Shown here: positions 1 to 6,200 of the stretch, piece after piece
Numbering within the stretch: position 1 is the first letter of the stretch
Layout: each line of letters begins with the position of its first letter
From: JAGLTN01 sp023135255
Lineage (GTDB): Bacteria; Planctomycetota; Phycisphaerae; Sedimentisphaerales; Anaerobacaceae
NCBI GenBank assembly: GCA_030639495.1
Contig: DAOWCP010000098.1
Location: 1-7,754, forward strand
Direction: 5' to 3'
Length of the DNA: 7,754 bases
Translations under genes and position numbers: made by a program
Notes under the pieces: generated by a model
Told to the model about the DNA's origin: nothing
Seen by the model: only the letters and a program-made list of their open reading frames with translations
Database searches by the model: none

Positions 1-367
1 AATCAAAAACCGCCCGTATAGCTTCATCGTCAAACTCAAAAAAAGTTGTAGGAGGCCCGCACGTCGCTTCTTTTTTATTACCGCCGGCACCATTGATCAA
101 AACATCGATCCTGCCCATACTTTCAAGTGCGCAGCCGAAAGCTTCTTTCATCTGCTTTTTATCCAGCACGCTCGCCTCGACCGGGATCGCAAAATTACCC
201 TCAGCCTCTATTTTTTTACAAACCTCATTAGCTCTCAAGCTGTCATAATCAACAATACATATCTTTGTTCCAAGCCTTGCCAAACCAATTGCTATCTCGC
301 TGCACAATATCCCCGCACCGCCGGTGATAACAACACACTTATCTTTAACATCAAATATATTTTCCAT
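1..367 (-). CDS. SDR family NAD(P)-dependent oxidoreductase, probable D-mannonate oxidoreductase (fructuronate reductase); partial, C-terminus missing
   Basis: The first 122 residues are present and the gene runs off the left edge. I read a classical short-chain dehydrogenase Rossmann start: a beta strand (CVVIT, residues 11-15) followed by the glycine-rich dinucleotide loop TGGAGILCSEIA, then IDVLINGAGGN at about 95-105, which is the SDR NAG-type motif. The catalytic YxxxK lies outside the window. The start at 367 is supported by AGGA at 377-380, 9 nt upstream, and by a 19-nt gap after the epimerase stop. The TGGxGxL form of the loop resembles SDRs that act as D-mannonate oxidoreductases in uronate operons (family recollection). 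Together with the upstream epimerase and TRAP genes, this suggests NAD(P)H-dependent reduction of D-fructuronate to D-mannonate in the cytoplasm. SDR membership is near certain; the substrate is inferred and another sugar acid is possible. Confidence 0.85.
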   Translation of the reverse strand, partial: MENIFDVKDKCVVITGGAGILCSEIAIGLARLGTKICIVDYDSLRANEVCKKIEAEGNFAIPVEASVLDKKQMKEAFGCALESMGRIDVLINGAGGNKKEATCGPPTTFFEFDDEAIRAVFD

Positions 368-386
368 TTAAAATTATCCTTCAAAA

Positions 387-1634
387 TCAATCTATAAATA
401 TAGGCTTCAAATGCCTGTCATAAATATTTTCAGTAACGTTTTGAGCGACCACATCCTCATACTTGCCAAGCATATCTATATAATCGCTACCCAACTTCGC
501 CGCTATCTTATAAGCAACATGAAGCAGCTGACGAAAATCCGGATTATATCCCGCACAGCTCTGCTCATGTCGCAATGCATTTACAAACTGCTGTGACGAC
601 CACCCATTAACCTCATCAACCGCCGGCAGATTATCGTCATCGATATCAATAACACTCGCGTAAGGGACGCATAGCTCATCCTTCTTCGCAATCGCCTTAG
701 CATATATCCCCTTAGCCATTTCAAGACCGTCGCCACCTGCAGCAGCCAACCCGATAATCTCTTCAAGCCATGTAGTCCCCGCTGTCTTCACATGAAGCCC
801 CGCATTAAATTTTCTGATAGCTTTATTAATCGCTGGATAGATAGAAAATTTGTCACTACCCGAATGAATACTCAGCTTAAGATTGCTCGGCAAATCAAAT
901 TTCTTAACTGCTAAACTGATAACCGCCAAATCCTGCTCAAACTCAGTAGTAAATTTATCGATATCGCCCACATAATCGACGCCTTTATTAAACCTGCCCG
1001 TAAACTTCGGCGCAATCGTCTGAGCAGGTATCCTTTCATCAGCGATCATCGCAAGAATAAAAAACATCTCAACCGGACTCTGAGGCATATCCGTCTCGTC
1101 CATAGAAACTTCTGTTATGAAATTACCCCTACCCTTAACGCCGGCGATCCTGCTGTAAATCTTACCAGCCTCCATAATCGCCAACAAAAACTTAGCACCT
1201 ATCGCTTCAAGCATAGGCTGAGTAACCTCAAAAATTTCGTCAATACCATCGATCTTCAGCTCACCAAGATAGTCTTCATATTTATTAGTAAATTCCGACA
1301 GCAAATCCCACCCACAACTTTTGCCGATGAAATCAGCAACATCAAGAGTAAAAAAGTCACTCGACTCGATAAATAAATCAACATTATCCAAACCAATATG
1401 ATCCGCATCAACATAATAAGATTTTCCCCAGCCAAGCTCATCAGCCGCATTATCCGCTTCTTGCCTAACCGAAGCAGGCTCAGTGCCTATCGTAGTATGC
1501 TCACGATGCGACTTATTCCATACCGGTATAATTTCAACACCATCGTCAGCGGCTTTTATCAACGCCCGAAGCTGGGCCCTGCCCTGTTGAGCAAATCTGT
1601 CACCCATCCCAAATGAATACTTTTCAAGAATCAT
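387..1634 (-). CDS. uxaE: Tagaturonate epimerase-like protein (UxaE family)
   Basis: This 415-residue cytoplasmic protein has no signal peptide or membrane segment. It matches my recollection of the tagaturonate/fructuronate epimerase family first described in Thermotoga, which lets galacturonate enter the mannonate branch through tagaturonate to fructuronate. Visible conserved-looking blocks are KYSFGMGDRF (5-14), PVWNKSHREHTTIG (37-50), VDADHIG (75-81), SIHSGSDKFSIYP (255-267), HVKTAGTTWLEE (281-292) and a C-terminal NIYDRHLKPIF. The His, Asp and Glu residues in these blocks are plausible metal or sugar-acid ligands (inference). The gene lies 16 nt after the phosphofructokinase and 19 nt before the SDR, so the transcript probably joins epimerase and reductase as consecutive steps. 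The ribosome site is weak (GAAAG-type), suggesting coupling to the preceding gene. The family assignment rests on remembered motifs; the exact substrate in this organism is unproven. Confidence 0.72.
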   Translation of the reverse strand: MILEKYSFGMGDRFAQQGRAQLRALIKAADDGVEIIPVWNKSHREHTTIGTEPASVRQEADNAADELGWGKSYYVDADHIGLDNVDLFIESSDFFTLDVADFIGKSCGWDLLSEFTNKYEDYLGELKIDGIDEIFEVTQPMLEAIGAKFLLAIMEAGKIYSRIAGVKGRGNFITEVSMDETDMPQSPVEMFFILAMIADERIPAQTIAPKFTGRFNKGVDYVGDIDKFTTEFEQDLAVISLAVKKFDLPSNLKLSIHSGSDKFSIYPAINKAIRKFNAGLHVKTAGTTWLEEIIGLAAAGGDGLEMAKGIYAKAIAKKDELCVPYASVIDIDDDNLPAVDEVNGWSSQQFVNALRHEQSCAGYNPDFRQLLHVAYKIAAKLGSDYIDMLGKYEDVVAQNVTENIYDRHLKPIFID

Positions 1635-1650
1635 GTTTCACTTTCTTTAT

Positions 1651-2913
1651 TTACAAATACTTCGCCAACTTCTTTTCCAAAGCCCTGCGCTCAAATCTCA
1701 TATAAACCGGCAAACCATCATCACCAATAGTAATCGGGGCTTGGCCCTGCACTAAAGGCCGAACATAATCTTTCATCGCTTCGGTTATCCCGTTACCTGC
1801 CTCATTAATAAACTCAGCTGGCACTTTCTTTTCACCATTAGCAACATCACTGAGCGCCACAAGTCCTGTAGTACATTTATAATCTTTTCCATTTTCTCGC
1901 ACTAATGTCACCATCTTGCCGTTCTCGCCAGCCATCGCAGCCTTTACCGCCGCCTCGCCTGCCATATACGCTTCATTCACATCCGTCAAAGAAGCAAAGT
2001 ACATCGCCGCCCTTTGATCGGTTCCAGGCTTATTAAAACGCGCCTTTATCCCAACTTGACTTTCAATAACACTCTTAAATATTTCACCAACTCCGCCAAG
2101 CTGCGCATGACCAAAACTGTCCCTGCCAAACGTCCCTGCGTCAGCGGTAATATATTCGCCGTTGGCGTTTTTCAACCCTTCCCCCGCAACAATAAAAACC
2201 CGACCAAACTCTTTATAAACATCCTTAACATCAGCAACCAGCTTTTCCAGCGAGAAAGCCGACTCAGGCAGATATATAAGGTGCGGAGCATCCTGTGCCT
2301 CACGCCTTGCAAGCCCCGTCGCCGCTGCTATCCAACCTGCATTCCTGCCCATCACTTCCAGTATCGTGCAGGTATCGGTAGTATACAAAGACTCCGTATC
2401 TTTGCCCGCAGACATCGCACAAGCAGCTACATATTTAGCAACACTGCCATAGCCGGGGCAATGGTCAGTACAGGCAAGATCGTTATCTATCGTCTTAGGC
2501 ACACCGATACAGACAAGCTCATAGCCGGTCTCTTTGGCAAGCTTATTAACCTTATCCGCCGTATCCATCGAATCATTTCCGCCCGCATAAAAGAAATAAT
2601 GAATATCGTGCGCCTTAAAAACATCAACGATTCTTTCATAGTCAGCCTTGGATTCTTCAAGCGATTTCAGCTTATACCTGCATGAGCCGATAGCCGCCGC
2701 CGGCGTCCTTTTCAAAGCCTCAATAGTCTGGCCCTTTTCCGCGGTAATATCAAAAAGGTCCTCTTTCAAAACACCTAAGATTCCATTGGTCGCGCCAAAG
2801 ACTTTATCAATTTTACCGCAGGCAATTGCAGCCTGTATCACGCCGCAAGCACTTGAATTAATAGCTGCTGTAGGCCCGCCCGACTGGGCAACAATAGCAT
2901 TAACTTTACTCAT
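1651..2913 (-). CDS. pfp: 6-phosphofructokinase, pyrophosphate-dependent type
   Basis: This 420-residue cytoplasmic enzyme interconverts fructose 6-phosphate and fructose 1,6-bisphosphate. The PFK fold is shown by SGGPTAAIN (11-19), GGNDSMD (111-117), PKTIDND (139-145, with the catalytic TIDND), MGR (188-190) and GEG (244-246). Two positions mark the PPi type: Asp114 stands where ATP enzymes have a small Gly, and Lys140 replaces the Gly of the ATP-type PGTIDND. A PPi-dependent enzyme works reversibly near equilibrium. The first acidic residue of the usual GGDDS is Asn113 here; I recall GGNDS forms from related enzymes, so this need not mean loss of function. The start is set by GGAG (2921-2924), 7 nt upstream. 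It sits 15 nt after dctM and 16 nt before the epimerase, an odd neighbour for a uronate route that bypasses this step. Action on sedoheptulose 7-phosphate is a possible alternative. Confidence 0.93.
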   Translation of the reverse strand: MSKVNAIVAQSGGPTAAINSSACGVIQAAIACGKIDKVFGATNGILGVLKEDLFDITAEKGQTIEALKRTPAAAIGSCRYKLKSLEESKADYERIVDVFKAHDIHYFFYAGGNDSMDTADKVNKLAKETGYELVCIGVPKTIDNDLACTDHCPGYGSVAKYVAACAMSAGKDTESLYTTDTCTILEVMGRNAGWIAAATGLARREAQDAPHLIYLPESAFSLEKLVADVKDVYKEFGRVFIVAGEGLKNANGEYITADAGTFGRDSFGHAQLGGVGEIFKSVIESQVGIKARFNKPGTDQRAAMYFASLTDVNEAYMAGEAAVKAAMAGENGKMVTLVRENGKDYKCTTGLVALSDVANGEKKVPAEFINEAGNGITEAMKDYVRPLVQGQAPITIGDDGLPVYMRFERRALEKKLAKYL

Positions 2914-2928
2914 TAATAAACTCCATCA

Positions 2929-4230
2929 CTAATTTGTAAATCCGAATAACTCAGGCAGCCAAAGCGAGATGGCCGGCACATAAGTGCAAATCAACAGAAC
3001 GATTACCATCGCCGCAAAGAAAGGCAGGATATGACGAATCACCTTCGTAACAGTAGTCTCAGCTATCCCGCAACCGAGGAACAAACACGTCCCCACAGGC
3101 GGTGTACATATCCCGATACAAAGATTCATTATCATTATAATACCGAAGTGCAGCGGACTCATGCCGAGAGATTTAATCACAGGCAAAAATATCGGCGTAA
3201 ATATCAAAACCGCAGGTGTCATATCCATAAATGTTCCGACGATAAGAAGCATAACATTGATAATAAGCAGTATCATAATTTTACTGCCAGTCAGGCCCAG
3301 CAAAAACGCACTTATATTTTGAGGCACATTCTCCCTCGCCAGAAACCAGCTCATCGCCATCGACGTTGCGATAAGTATCATCACCACCGCCGTAGTCACC
3401 GCAGACTGCAAAATTATCGCAGGCAAATCCTTTACCTTAACCTCCCTGTAAACAACAACAGAGAGAATCAGCGAATACACAACCGCGATCGCGGAAGCCT
3501 CGGTAGCTGTAAAAATACCCTTCAATATCCCGCCTAAAACAATAATGATTAAAAGCAGCGCCGGTATCGCAGCGAAAAACCTTCTAACGCTTTCTCCAAA
3601 ACTAAACTTTTCTCCTTTGCCGTAGCCTCTCTTAGCGGAGATAACCCCGGCAACAACCATAAGACCAACACCAACAAAAATACCAGGCAAAATTCCCGCA
3701 ATAAATATCGCTGCAATCGAACACGCCCCACCAGTCGCCAGCGAATATACGATCATCACATTACTGGGCGGAATAAGCAAACCCGTAGTAGCAGCTGTAA
3801 TGCTGATAGACGCATTAAAGTCACGATGATACCCCATCTTATTCATCAGAGGAATCATAAACCCGCCCACCGAAGAAACCGCCGCCGCCGCTGAGCCTGA
3901 TATCGAACCGAAAAGCATACAAGTTAAAATATTAACAAATGCAAGCCCACCCGTAAAACGCCCAACTATCGCATTAGCAAAATCTATCAGCCTGCGAGCA
4001 ATCCCGCCATGACCCATCAGTAATCCTGATAAAATAAAAAACGGTATCGCTAATAGTGCAAAACTATCGATCCCCGTAGCCATCTTTTGAGCAACGATCA
4101 GCAGGCTCGGCAAATCGCCGGATACCATAACGCTAAGCAACGTCGCTATACCCATACAAAACGCCACCGGTACATTCAAAAGCAAAAGCACTACAAAGCT
4201 AACTAACAAAACTAAAACAGCTGTTGACAT
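2929..4230 (-). CDS. dctM: TRAP transporter large permease subunit, DctM family
   Basis: This 433-residue integral membrane protein is the ion-coupled translocation subunit of a tripartite ATP-independent periplasmic transporter. Hydrophobic segments cover almost the full length, consistent with the usual 12 or so membrane spans. Family motifs are clear: LLAIPFFILSGLLM (59-72), FGSISGSAAAAVSSVGG (107-123), GLLIPPSN (150-157), GIFTATEASAIA (238-249), VGTFMDMTPA (331-340) and CTPPVGT (375-381). The two halves each carry a reentrant-type Gly/Pro/Ser motif, as in DctM/SiaQM large subunits. The start is supported by AAAAGG (4238-4243) with a 7-nt spacer. It should assemble with the small permease encoded upstream and receive substrate from DctP. 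A 92-nt spacer containing a repeat separates it from dctQ, whereas the next gene follows after only 15 nt. Substrate cannot be read from this subunit. Confidence 0.97.
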   Translation of the reverse strand: MSTAVLVLLVSFVVLLLLNVPVAFCMGIATLLSVMVSGDLPSLLIVAQKMATGIDSFALLAIPFFILSGLLMGHGGIARRLIDFANAIVGRFTGGLAFVNILTCMLFGSISGSAAAAVSSVGGFMIPLMNKMGYHRDFNASISITAATTGLLIPPSNVMIVYSLATGGACSIAAIFIAGILPGIFVGVGLMVVAGVISAKRGYGKGEKFSFGESVRRFFAAIPALLLIIIVLGGILKGIFTATEASAIAVVYSLILSVVVYREVKVKDLPAIILQSAVTTAVVMILIATSMAMSWFLARENVPQNISAFLLGLTGSKIMILLIINVMLLIVGTFMDMTPAVLIFTPIFLPVIKSLGMSPLHFGIIMIMNLCIGICTPPVGTCLFLGCGIAETTVTKVIRHILPFFAAMVIVLLICTYVPAISLWLPELFGFTN

Positions 4231-4265
4231 ATATCAGCCTTTTTAAAAAACATAAACCGTCAATC

Positions 4266-4322
4266 ATATTAATCCCAGTTGGATTTCAGCTTATCCGCAG
4301 ACATTTATTACCCTTAAGGGTA
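4266..4322. repeat. Short copy of an intergenic palindromic repeat, dctQ-dctM spacer
   Basis: On the plus strand the left block (4266-4286) matches 4861-4881 at 16 of 21 positions, and every difference is a transition. The right block (4291-4322) matches 4929-4960 at 25 of 32 positions. The right block ends in a perfect 14-bp palindrome (TACCCTTAAGGGTA, 4309-4322) that abuts the dctQ stop codon. Compared with the longer copy it lacks about 41 bp between two TTATYCGCGG-like direct repeats, as though recombination between them had collapsed the element. Function is unknown; no U-tract follows the palindrome. Confidence 0.75.
4309..4322 (-). other. Perfect 14-bp palindrome just after the dctQ stop codon
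   Basis: TACCCTTAAGGGTA could fold in the transcript as a 5-bp stem with a TTAA loop, starting at the base after the dctQ TAA. The outermost pair is T:A here and G:C in the related palindrome after dctP (4947-4960), a compensatory change. It could protect mRNA 3' ends or set relative expression of the subunits, or it could be a protein-binding palindrome in DNA. It is not a canonical terminator because no T-run follows on the minus strand. Confidence 0.7.
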
Positions 4323-4856
4323 TTAATCTATCGCCGCCGTCGATTCAAAATCCTGTTCAGGCTCAAAATTTTTGCCCTTAATAACAGCAGCGAGACACTC
4401 AATAAAAAACTCCACGCTGTAAATAACCAGAAAAAAACCGCTAACCGGAATCGCCAGGTAAACATATCCCATCTTCAGCCCCAAAGCCGGAGATACCTGG
4501 TTATTAGCAAGCGTTATCTTCACAAGCTGCGCCCCACCGATACAAAGAACCAGCAATGAAAAGATTGCAACACTTAGAAAAACAAAAAGCTCAACATAAA
4601 GCTTCTTCTTCCGTGACAGCTTAGCTACAAAATAATCAATACCCAAATGAGCACCCCTGTTCAGCGCAACCGATGAACCCAAAAGCCCAACCCATATCAT
4701 CAAAAACGTGGCCAACTCCTCAGTCCACGTGCTCGGCGACTTCATAACATACCTCGTAAAAACCTGCCAAACCACATCGACCACAAGTACCGCCATCGCA
4801 ACTGTCACCAGCACTTCCAGGCTCCTGTCCAGAATGGATTTAATTTTTTTCAGCAT
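4323..4856 (-). CDS. dctQ: TRAP transporter small permease subunit, DctQ family
   Basis: This 177-residue inner-membrane protein has four predicted spans, at about residues 13-32, 49-66, 85-107 and 129-155, the normal size and topology for DctQ. Family motifs are visible: VWQVFTRYV at 29-37, WTEELATFLMIWVGLLGSS at 44-62, and a following HLGIDYF at 70-76 (the usual small-permease H-hydrophobic-D region). It partners the large permease DctM encoded next. The start at 4856 is the only sensible one, but it lacks a good Shine-Dalgarno sequence: the best candidate, GGAA, is about 11 nt upstream. The gene lies in a 103-nt wider gap after dctP that contains inverted repeats. This suggests DctQ is made at a lower level than the binding protein, as expected of a membrane component. 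Confidence 0.93.
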   Translation of the reverse strand: MLKKIKSILDRSLEVLVTVAMAVLVVDVVWQVFTRYVMKSPSTWTEELATFLMIWVGLLGSSVALNRGAHLGIDYFVAKLSRKKKLYVELFVFLSVAIFSLLVLCIGGAQLVKITLANNQVSPALGLKMGYVYLAIPVSGFFLVIYSVEFFIECLAAVIKGKNFEPEQDFESTAAID

Positions 4857-4860
4857 AACT

Positions 4861-4960
4861 ATACTGATTCCAATTGAATTTTACCGTTTATCCGCGGGTA
4901 AATAGCCTTTAAATAATCTGCTATGGCTTTATTCGCGGATATTTACGACCCTCAAGGGTC
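4861..4960. repeat. Long copy of the intergenic palindromic repeat, dctP-dctQ spacer
   Basis: This element nearly fills the gap between dctP and dctQ. It shares its left (4861-4881) and right (4929-4960) blocks with the short copy at 4266-4322. Between them are TTATCCGCGG (4888-4897) and TTATTCGCGG (4929-4938), 41 bp apart as direct repeats. Because CGCG is self-complementary they also pair: TATCCGCG (4889-4896) is the exact reverse complement of 4934-4941, and the inner AAATAGCC/GGCTTTATT stretches extend the stem imperfectly. A second local stem is TTTACC (4880-4885) with GGTAAA (4897-4902). Its right end is the GACCCT/AGGGTC palindrome touching the dctP stop codon. It looks like a member of a genomic repeat family of the REP or MITE kind. 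Confidence 0.75.
4947..4960 (-). other. Near-perfect palindrome overlapping the dctP stop codon
   Basis: On the plus strand, GACCCT and AGGGTC flank a CA centre. In the transcript this gives a 5-bp stem with a TTGA loop, and the first stem base is the last base of the dctP TAG codon. It corresponds to the palindrome after dctQ, with the outer pair changed together from T:A to G:C. A stem here could stabilise dctP mRNA against 3' exonuclease decay. No T-run follows, so a rho-independent terminator is unlikely. Confidence 0.65.
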
Positions 4961-5946
4961 TATTGTACCTGCTCAATTCTCTTTGCCATATCCATAATCT
5001 CTGTTCCCTCAAACTCATCCCACAAAGATTTAACCGCTTTACGGAAAGGCTCCTTATCCGGATAACTCACTTCCACACCCGCTTCTTTAACGATCCGAAG
5101 CGACTCCTCAACCTTTTGCGTCCACAGTTTCCGCTGATACGCCACCGACTCAGTCGCCGCCGCTTGAAGCACCTGCTGAAACTCCGGAGATAATTTATTC
5201 CACGCAGCATTACTTATCAAAAGCAAGTCCGGCGGACGTGTGTGCTCATCAAGCGTATAATATTTACAAACATCGTAATGATGCGAAGTCTGAAAACTCG
5301 GCGGATTATTCTCCGCTGCATCAACAACACCCTGCTGTAATGACGTATACAACTCACCCCAGTCGATAGGCGTCGCTGAACCACCCATCGCCTTGATCAT
5401 CTTCATTGCCATATTGCTCTTAATAACCCGAACTTTAAGACCCGCAAGATCCGCAGGCGTTTTTATAGGCTTCTTCGCATAAAAGCTGCGTGCCCCCGCA
5501 TCATAAAAACACAAACCTTTAAGCCCCTTTGATCTGCCCGCATCCATAAGCTCCCTGCCAATGTCACCAAGCAAAACCTTCCAGTAATGATCGTCATTGC
5601 GAAACAGATAAGGCAATCCCAAAACCTTAACTTCAGGCACGAAACTTTCCAAAGCTGCTGTAGATGTCTTCGTCATCGCCAGCGCCCCGATCTGAAGCTG
5701 CTCAATACATTCCCGCTCACTGCCGAGCTGTTCACTCGGATAAATGTCGATCTTCAACTTACCGCCCGATTTTTCCAAAACCAGCTTGGCCATATGCTCC
5801 ATCCCCTTATGCACCGGATGGGTAGTATCCAGACCATGAGCAAGTTTCAAAGTTGTTACCTTCCCGCTGTCGTCTTTCCTGCCACAGCCAACAACTACAA
5901 AACCAACAACAAACAAACCCGTTACAAGCACAATAAGCTTCTTCAT
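4960..5946 (-). CDS. dctP: TRAP transporter solute-binding lipoprotein, DctP family (probable uronate or sugar-acid binding)
   Basis: This 328-residue protein starts with a lipoprotein signal: MKK, a hydrophobic core, then VVVGC with lipidation expected at Cys21, so it is membrane-anchored rather than free in the periplasm. The DctP family is shown by the start of the mature domain (LKLAHGLDTTHPVHKGM, 33-49), ERECIEQLQIGALAM (78-91), LGLPYLFRN (109-117), GARSF (151-155), GLKVRVIKSN (169-178), and QQGVVDAAENNP (204-215). Arg153, Arg173 and Asn213/214 correspond to the positions that hold the ligand carboxylate in characterised members, supporting an acidic substrate. The start has GGAGA (5953-5957) 6 nt upstream. 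It is the first gene of the minus-strand operon, with a leader of about 120 nt from the proposed promoter. A hexuronate ligand is inferred from the downstream epimerase and SDR genes. Confidence 0.95.
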   Translation of the reverse strand: MKKLIVLVTGLFVVGFVVVGCGRKDDSGKVTTLKLAHGLDTTHPVHKGMEHMAKLVLEKSGGKLKIDIYPSEQLGSERECIEQLQIGALAMTKTSTAALESFVPEVKVLGLPYLFRNDDHYWKVLLGDIGRELMDAGRSKGLKGLCFYDAGARSFYAKKPIKTPADLAGLKVRVIKSNMAMKMIKAMGGSATPIDWGELYTSLQQGVVDAAENNPPSFQTSHHYDVCKYYTLDEHTRPPDLLLISNAAWNKLSPEFQQVLQAAATESVAYQRKLWTQKVEESLRIVKEAGVEVSYPDKEPFRKAVKSLWDEFEGTEIMDMAKRIEQVQ

Positions 5947-6073
5947 AACATTTCTCCGTATGTAAATTTAATTGCCAGACGATCGATACAAACCCGCTGA
6001 AACCCAAACCAATCTGCAAGCGTCTTATCTGACTATATTTATGGACAAACCAACGCCCATTGTAAAGAAAAAT

Positions 6074-6102
6074 ATTATCATTTATTTATATCATTACATC
6101 AA
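6074..6102 (-). promoter_or_regulatory. Predicted promoter of the TRAP/uronate operon
   Basis: On the minus strand, TTGATG (plus 6097-6102) and GATAAT (plus 6074-6079) are separated by exactly 17 bp, a good sigma-70-type arrangement. Transcription would start near 6067, leaving a leader of about 120 nt before dctP. The -35 box lies directly beside the tandem repeat at 6105-6135, the position expected for an AraC-type activator. A weaker alternative closer to dctP, around 6020-6045, cannot be excluded. Confidence 0.55.
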
Positions 6103-6104
6103 TC

Positions 6105-6135
6105 TCATTTTGCGTATAAAAAGTTTCATTTTACG
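6105..6135. promoter_or_regulatory. Candidate regulator operator: tandem direct half-sites, 21-bp period
   Basis: TCATTTTGCG (6105-6114) and TCATTTTACG (6126-6135) match at 9 of 10 positions, and 11 of 15 when extended, with start-to-start spacing of 21 bp, two helical turns. AraC-type dimers are known to bind tandem direct half-sites at this spacing. The pair lies next to the -35 of the minus-strand promoter and about 10 bp upstream of the -35 of the regulator's own promoter, so one bound dimer could act on both. The regulator at 6201 is the obvious candidate ligand (inference). Further TCATT words occur at 6079 and 6091. Confidence 0.5.
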
Positions 6136-6144
6136 ACAAAGCCC

Positions 6145-6174
6145 TTGCAACCGACCGCCTGTTTCATATATAAT
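6145..6174 (+). promoter_or_regulatory. Predicted promoter of the XylR-like regulator
   Basis: TTGCAA (6145-6150) and a perfect TATAAT (6169-6174) are separated by 18 bp. Transcription would begin near 6181, giving a leader of only about 20 nt that contains the AAGGG ribosome site at 6188-6192, 8 nt before the ATG. Confidence 0.65.
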
Positions 6175-6200
6175 ACAAATCTGTTATAAGGGCTGTTAAA

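Noticed and set aside
2014..2685. Plus-strand open frame of 223 codons opposite the phosphofructokinase
   Set aside because: It lies wholly antisense to a strongly conserved enzyme, has basic low-complexity composition and no family motif.
3031..3537. Plus-strand open frame of 168 codons opposite dctM
   Set aside because: His/Arg/Tyr/Gln-rich composition typical of the complement of membrane-protein codons; no ribosome site and no recognisable domain.
4309..4322. Rho-independent terminator after dctQ
   Set aside because: Short 5-bp stem with no following T-run on the transcribed strand, and dctM continues as a clear partner of the same transporter.
4861..4960. CRISPR-like repeats
   Set aside because: Only two diverged repeat units, different in length and separated by a whole gene, with no regular spacers or cas genes.
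5587..6000. 137-codon plus-strand frame over the start of dctP
   Set aside because: Antisense to the DctP lipoprotein, whose signal peptide and family motifs are clear.
6061..6120. AT-rich stretch as a replication origin or integration site
   Set aside because: No DnaA-box cluster, no tRNA end and no flanking duplication; promoter elements explain the AT content.
5972..6199. 75-codon open frame in the divergent region
   Set aside because: No Shine-Dalgarno sequence, no recognisable family, and it spans both predicted promoters and the operator.
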